A model generated the notes under the pieces. It was given only the letters and a program-made list of their open reading frames with translations, ran no database searches and was not told the origin of the DNA. A stretch of 64,000 bases of DNA from an uncultured Blautia sp. Its GTDB lineage: Bacteria > Bacillota > Clostridia > Lachnospirales > Lachnospiraceae. The DNA lies in assembly GCF_934371575.1 (NCBI RefSeq), contig NZ_CAKRNY010000015.1, forward strand, positions 9,819 through 73,818, given 5' to 3'. Below are positions 61,313 to 64,000 of the stretch, piece after piece (positions within the stretch are counted from its first letter, which is position 1; each line of letters opens with the position of its first letter). Made by a program: the position numbers and the translations under genes.

Positions 61313-62749
61313 ATGACCAATCATTTTGACGATGAAAAAGAAGAAATCATCGATGGAGATATAATGGAAACAGAGAGAGAGGATCAGGAGGAAGACAGTG
61401 ATTATGAGAAATTCTGCTTCCTTTGCCACCGCCCGGAGAGTGTGGCTGGCAAGATGATCGAGCTTCCTAATAACATACATATCTGCAATGATTGTATGCA
61501 GAAGAGTTTCGACACTATGACACAGCAGATGAATAATGGGCTGGATCTGAATGATCTTCTCAATATGCCGAATGTGAGCATGATCAATCTGGGAAGTCTT
61601 CAGGATGCCATTCCCCGTCCTAAGAAGGTGAAGAAGAAAAAAGAGAAAACCAAACCGGAAATTGATCTTAAGAAAATTCCGGCGCCTCATAAGATCAAGG
61701 CAAGCCTTGATGAATATGTGATTGGACAGGAACGGGCCAAGAAGGTAATGTCTGTTGCTGTTTATAATCATTATAAGCGTGTGGCGACAGATACCATGGA
61801 TGAAATTGAGATTGAGAAATCCAATATGCTGATGATCGGTCCTACTGGAAGTGGAAAGACATATCTTGTCAAGACACTTGCCAGACTTCTGGATGTGCCG
61901 CTGGCGATTGCAGATGCTACTTCTCTTACAGAAGCAGGTTATATTGGCGATGATATTGAGAGTGTTGTTTCCAAGCTTCTTGCTGCAGCAGACAATGATG
62001 TGGAGAGAGCAGAGCATGGAATTATCTTTATTGATGAGATCGACAAGCTGGCCAAGAAGAAGAACACCAATCAGCGTGATGTAAGTGGTGAAGCAGTACA
62101 GCAGGGACTTTTGAAGCTTCTGGAGGGAAGTGAGGTAGAGGTGCCGGTAGGTGCGAACAGTAAGAATGCCATGGTTCCTATGGTTACAGTGAACACAAGG
62201 AATATTCTGTTTATCTGTGGTGGTGCATTCCCGGATCTGGAGAATATCATCAAAGAGAGACTGAATAAGCAGGCTTCTATCGGTTTTTATGCGGATCTGA
62301 AGGATAAATATGACAACGATCCTCATATTCTGGAGAAGGTAACAGTGGATGATATACGTGCCTTTGGCATGATACCGGAATTTATTGGACGTCTTCCGAT
62401 TATATATACACTGGATGGGCTTACTGAAGACATGCTGGTACAGATCCTGAAAGAGCCGAAGAATGCGATCCTGAAGCAGTATCAGAAGCTTCTTGCGCTG
62501 GATGAGGTAAAACTGGATTACGAGGAGGATGCTCTTTATGCCATTGCGTCGAAGGCATTGGAGAAGCATACAGGAGCCAGAGGACTCCGTGCGATTCTGG
62601 AGGAGTACATGCTGGATATTATGTATGAAATTCCAAAGGATGACAGCATTGGCCAGGTTATCATTACAAGAGGATACATTGAGGGAACCGGCGGTCCCAG
62701 AATCCTGCTTCGCGGGCAGGAAATCCCGCTGATTGAAACTGCGCAGTAA
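61313..62749 (+). CDS. ClpX-type AAA+ unfoldase, not linked to clpP
   Basis: 478 aa from the ATG at 61313 (GGAAAGG 8 bases upstream). An acidic N-terminal extension (DDEKEEIIDGDIMETEREDQEE) precedes a C4 zinc-binding domain (CFLCHRP...CNDCMQ), a lysine-rich linker (PRPKKVKKKKEKTKPE) and the AAA+ module. Walker A is GPTGSGKTYLVKTLA, the pore loop GYIGDD, Walker B IIFIDEIDKLAKK, sensor region PEFIGRLP and sensor 2 HTGARGLR. The IGF loop that docks on ClpP is kept (ASIGFYAD). The sequence differs from usual ClpX (for instance TYLVKTLAR in place of TLLAQTLA), and clpP and lon are not next to it. It is probably a second, ClpX-like unfoldase. Confidence 0.85.
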   Translation: MTNHFDDEKEEIIDGDIMETEREDQEEDSDYEKFCFLCHRPESVAGKMIELPNNIHICNDCMQKSFDTMTQQMNNGLDLNDLLNMPNVSMINLGSLQDAIPRPKKVKKKKEKTKPEIDLKKIPAPHKIKASLDEYVIGQERAKKVMSVAVYNHYKRVATDTMDEIEIEKSNMLMIGPTGSGKTYLVKTLARLLDVPLAIADATSLTEAGYIGDDIESVVSKLLAAADNDVERAEHGIIFIDEIDKLAKKKNTNQRDVSGEAVQQGLLKLLEGSEVEVPVGANSKNAMVPMVTVNTRNILFICGGAFPDLENIIKERLNKQASIGFYADLKDKYDNDPHILEKVTVDDIRAFGMIPEFIGRLPIIYTLDGLTEDMLVQILKEPKNAILKQYQKLLALDEVKLDYEEDALYAIASKALEKHTGARGLRAILEEYMLDIMYEIPKDDSIGQVIITRGYIEGTGGPRILLRGQEIPLIETAQ

Positions 62750-62757
62750 TTTTGTTT

Positions 62758-62823
62758 GAACGCAGGTCGCGAAGCGACTGCGTTCATGAGCAAGTAGCAA
62801 AGCGGATTTCGAATGTCCGCTTT
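62758..62823. repeat. Twin-hairpin intergenic element
   Basis: Two hairpins follow each other in the 117-base gap: GAACGCAG-TCGC with GCGA-CTGCGTTC (62758-62785, one bulged G, 3-nt loop) and AAAGCGGA with TCCGCTTT (62799-62806 and 62816-62823). Neither has a U-run. The GC-rich, structured sequence differs from the surrounding DNA and looks like a dispersed repeat of REP type or a structured RNA. Confidence 0.5.
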
Positions 62824-62866
62824 ACGAGGACTTGGACGCTTTATTACATGAAAAGGAGGCTATATT

Positions 62867-63364
62867 ATGGCACGTGATTTTTTTGATGAGTTAGGTGACA
62901 CCATTACCAGAACAGCAAAGGACCTTGGAAAAAAAGCAGGCCAGATCTATGAGATACAGAAGATCAGAAGCAGAATTGCCAGTGAGGAGCAGATGGTTCA
63001 GAAGCTGAAAGCAGATATCGGAAACGTGATCTTTGAGAAATACAAAGAGGGCGCAGAGGTAGAAGAGCCCTTAAGAGGCTTTTGTGAGGAAATTCAGCAG
63101 CATATGGATATTATTATGGGCTACAGGGATTCAGCAGCTGAATTAAAGGGACAGAAGATCTGTCCGGCATGTGGTAAGTCTGTGGACAGAAGCGTTTCTT
63201 TTTGCCCGTTCTGTGGCTCTGTATGCCCAACTCCTGAACCTGAGAAGGCTCATGGAGATGTTGTTGATACAGAGACCGAGGAAACTGTAGCAGAAGCCCA
63301 GGAAAACGCAGATACACAGGAGACTGCAGCTAAGTGCGAAGAAAACTCAGGCGCAGAAGAATAA
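62867..63364 (+). CDS. Zinc-ribbon protein with coiled-coil N-terminus
   Basis: 165 aa. An N-terminal helical, coiled-coil-like region (LGDTITRTAKDLGKKAGQIYEIQKIRSRIASEEQMVQKLKADIG) is followed by a zinc ribbon with CPACGKS and CPFCGS, then an acidic, disordered tail rich in E, T and A. Proteins of this layout are common in Clostridia and have no assigned role. The ribbon suggests protein or nucleic-acid contacts. AAAGGAGG lies 8 bases before the ATG. It follows the twin-hairpin element and is closed by a bidirectional terminator. Confidence 0.85.
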   Translation: MARDFFDELGDTITRTAKDLGKKAGQIYEIQKIRSRIASEEQMVQKLKADIGNVIFEKYKEGAEVEEPLRGFCEEIQQHMDIIMGYRDSAAELKGQKICPACGKSVDRSVSFCPFCGSVCPTPEPEKAHGDVVDTETEETVAEAQENADTQETAAKCEENSGAEE

Positions 63365-63377
63365 TAAGCTAAAACAC

Positions 63378-63414
63378 AAAGAGACATCAACGCTGATCGC
63401 GGAGATGTCTCTTT
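63378..63414. terminator. Bidirectional terminator between zinc-ribbon and XRE genes
   Basis: AAAGAGACATC (63378-63388) and GATGTCTCTTT (63404-63414) form an 11-bp stem with a 15-nt loop. The minus side continues with GTGTTTTAG; the plus side has the CTCTTT of the stem then GCG. Confidence 0.82.
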
Positions 63415-63428
63415 GCGTAAGCGGCTGT

Positions 63429-63677
63429 TTACAGCGGCTTGGCTTTCGGGGAGAGCCGTGGGCTGGGATATGGCTGTTTTATATCTGTGCGTTCCAGAAG
63501 ATAATCTACACTTACATTATAGAAATCCGCAATTTTGCATAAGACGTCAGGAGGGATATTTCTTTCACCCCGTTCATAACGTGAATAGGTGCGCTGGATT
63601 ACATTGAGATAGTGAGCCATGTACTCCTGTGTCAGATCGTGATCTTCCCGCAGCTCTCTGATTCTTTTGTACGTCAT
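63429..63677 (-). CDS. Small XRE-family regulator
   Basis: 82 aa. The helix-turn-helix covers residues 4-60: IRELREDHDLTQEYMAHYLNVIQRTYSRYERGER with IPPDVLCKIADFYNVSVDYLLERTD, the standard SinR/Xre pattern. The C-terminus (KQPYPSPRLSPKAKPL) is short and proline-rich. The Shine-Dalgarno sequence is weak (GAGAAATGAAAT before the ATG). A 13-base palindrome 31 bases upstream could be its own operator. No neighbouring target gene is obvious. Function beyond DNA binding is unknown. Confidence 0.88.
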   Translation of the reverse strand: MTYKRIRELREDHDLTQEYMAHYLNVIQRTYSRYERGERNIPPDVLCKIADFYNVSVDYLLERTDIKQPYPSPRLSPKAKPL

Positions 63678-63707
63678 ATTTCATTTCTCTGGTGTAAAAA
63701 TATAAGT

Positions 63708-63720
63708 AACAGCTGCTGTT
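63708..63720. promoter_or_regulatory. Palindrome upstream of the small XRE gene
   Basis: AACAGC-T-GCTGTT is a perfect 13-base palindrome, and a further AACAGC half site lies at about 63737. Both are 30-60 bases ahead of the regulator start and could be its autoregulatory sites. Confidence 0.4.
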
Positions 63721-63876
63721 GCCTGCAGATGAGATAACAGCTTATTCCATTATAAATTGCGGTTTTTCAGGAATTATCAAAAAGACCAAATTGGACTAAC
63801 GATAAGTACACAGAAGTTGATCTGAGAGCCGGAAAATATATTTTTTAAATTTTTCAAATTTTTTTGAAAATTAGTG

Positions 63877-63905
63877 TTGACATTTGTGAAAATGTGTTGT
63901 ATTAT
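63877..63905 (+). promoter_or_regulatory. Promoter of the tRNA-Leu gene
   Basis: TTGACA (63877-63882) and TATTAT (63900-63905) are 17 bases apart, with an overlapping TATAAT three bases further. The tRNA begins about 40 bases downstream. Confidence 0.75.
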
Positions 63906-63945
63906 AATCAAGCAGTCGCGAGAGAGCGGCTGAAACATAAGAAAT

Positions 63946-64000
63946 GCAGGAGTGGCGGAATTGGCAGACGCGCAGGCTTCAGGTGCCTGTGGTCGCAAGA
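63946..64000 (+). tRNA. tRNA-Leu (anticodon CAG), 5' part
   Basis: The sequence begins GCAGGAG-TG-GCGGAATTGGCAGAC with the D arm of a leucine tRNA. The anticodon arm CAGGC-TTCAGGT-GCCTG gives anticodon CAG, reading CUG. The start of the long variable arm (TGGTCGCAAGA) follows and the window ends there, so the 3' third is missing. The conserved T33 and purine 37 are present. Confidence 0.93.

Noticed and set aside
61247..62800. 517-codon open frame antisense to the ClpX-type gene
   Set aside because: The sequence is rich in Cys, His, Ile and Leu without domain pattern, and the opposite strand holds an unmistakable AAA+ ATPase.

Overview
The window looks like chromosomal DNA from a spore-forming, low-to-moderate GC anaerobe of the Clostridia, most likely family Lachnospiraceae (Blautia or a close relative). 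The reasons are the sporulation genes (gpr, spoIIP), strong AGGAGG-type ribosome binding sites, common TTG/GTG starts, B. subtilis-type promoters and LexA/ArgR boxes, large choline-binding-like repeat proteins, and the gene order comEC-holA-rpsT-gpr-spoIIP-lepA-hemW. Genus is inference from protein style; no database was consulted. No phage, IS element, CRISPR array or rRNA is visible.

Layout. (1) 1-4.9 kb, minus strand: a DMT exporter cut by the window edge, the ilvB-ilvN acetolactate synthase pair behind a near-perfect promoter, and a large HTH protein; a possible short RNA lies between them on the plus strand. (2) 5-12.3 kb: an AI-2E-family membrane protein, then arginine biosynthesis as two divergent units, argG (minus) and argC-J-B-D (plus), with a perfect ARG box and further ArgR-like palindromes between them. 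(3) 12.3-14.5 kb: a DUF1292 protein, a self-contained XRE regulator/DUF3169 membrane protein pair with three operator-like palindromes, and a YdcZ transporter. (4) 14.6-35.2 kb: a long plus-strand housekeeping block with competence genes (comEA-like, comEC, comF), a WalRK-like two-component system with a GerMN lipoprotein, holA, rpsT, gpr, spoIIP, lepA, hemW, uvrA (LexA box), an MreB paralogue and recD2. (5) 35.3-39.4 kb: two membrane proteins of unknown function, then cdaA-cdaR (c-di-AMP synthesis) and an HPr-like protein. (6) 39.4-59.5 kb: a cell-surface island: an L,D-transpeptidase and a GH25 lysozyme, both with wall-binding repeats, then a rhamnose-type cell-wall polysaccharide locus. (7) 59.6-64 kb: HtrA protease, a ClpX-type ATPase without clpP beside it, a zinc-ribbon protein, a small XRE regulator and the 5' part of a tRNA-Leu(CAG).

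The polysaccharide locus reads as a complete ABC-transporter-dependent pathway: rfbC makes a dTDP-rhamnose intermediate, a WbaP-type transferase loads the first sugar on undecaprenyl phosphate, four GT2 proteins (two with tandem catalytic domains) extend the chain, Wzm/Wzt export it, and an LCP protein would attach it to peptidoglycan. Between wzt and the glycosyltransferases sit a SAM methyltransferase and a protein with kinase-fold catalytic residues, translationally coupled. Because Wzt has a C-terminal carbohydrate-binding-type domain, this pair is a candidate Gram-positive, two-polypeptide counterpart of the WbdD methyltransferase-kinase that caps O-antigen chains and licenses their export. 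This is the most interesting hypothesis in the window.
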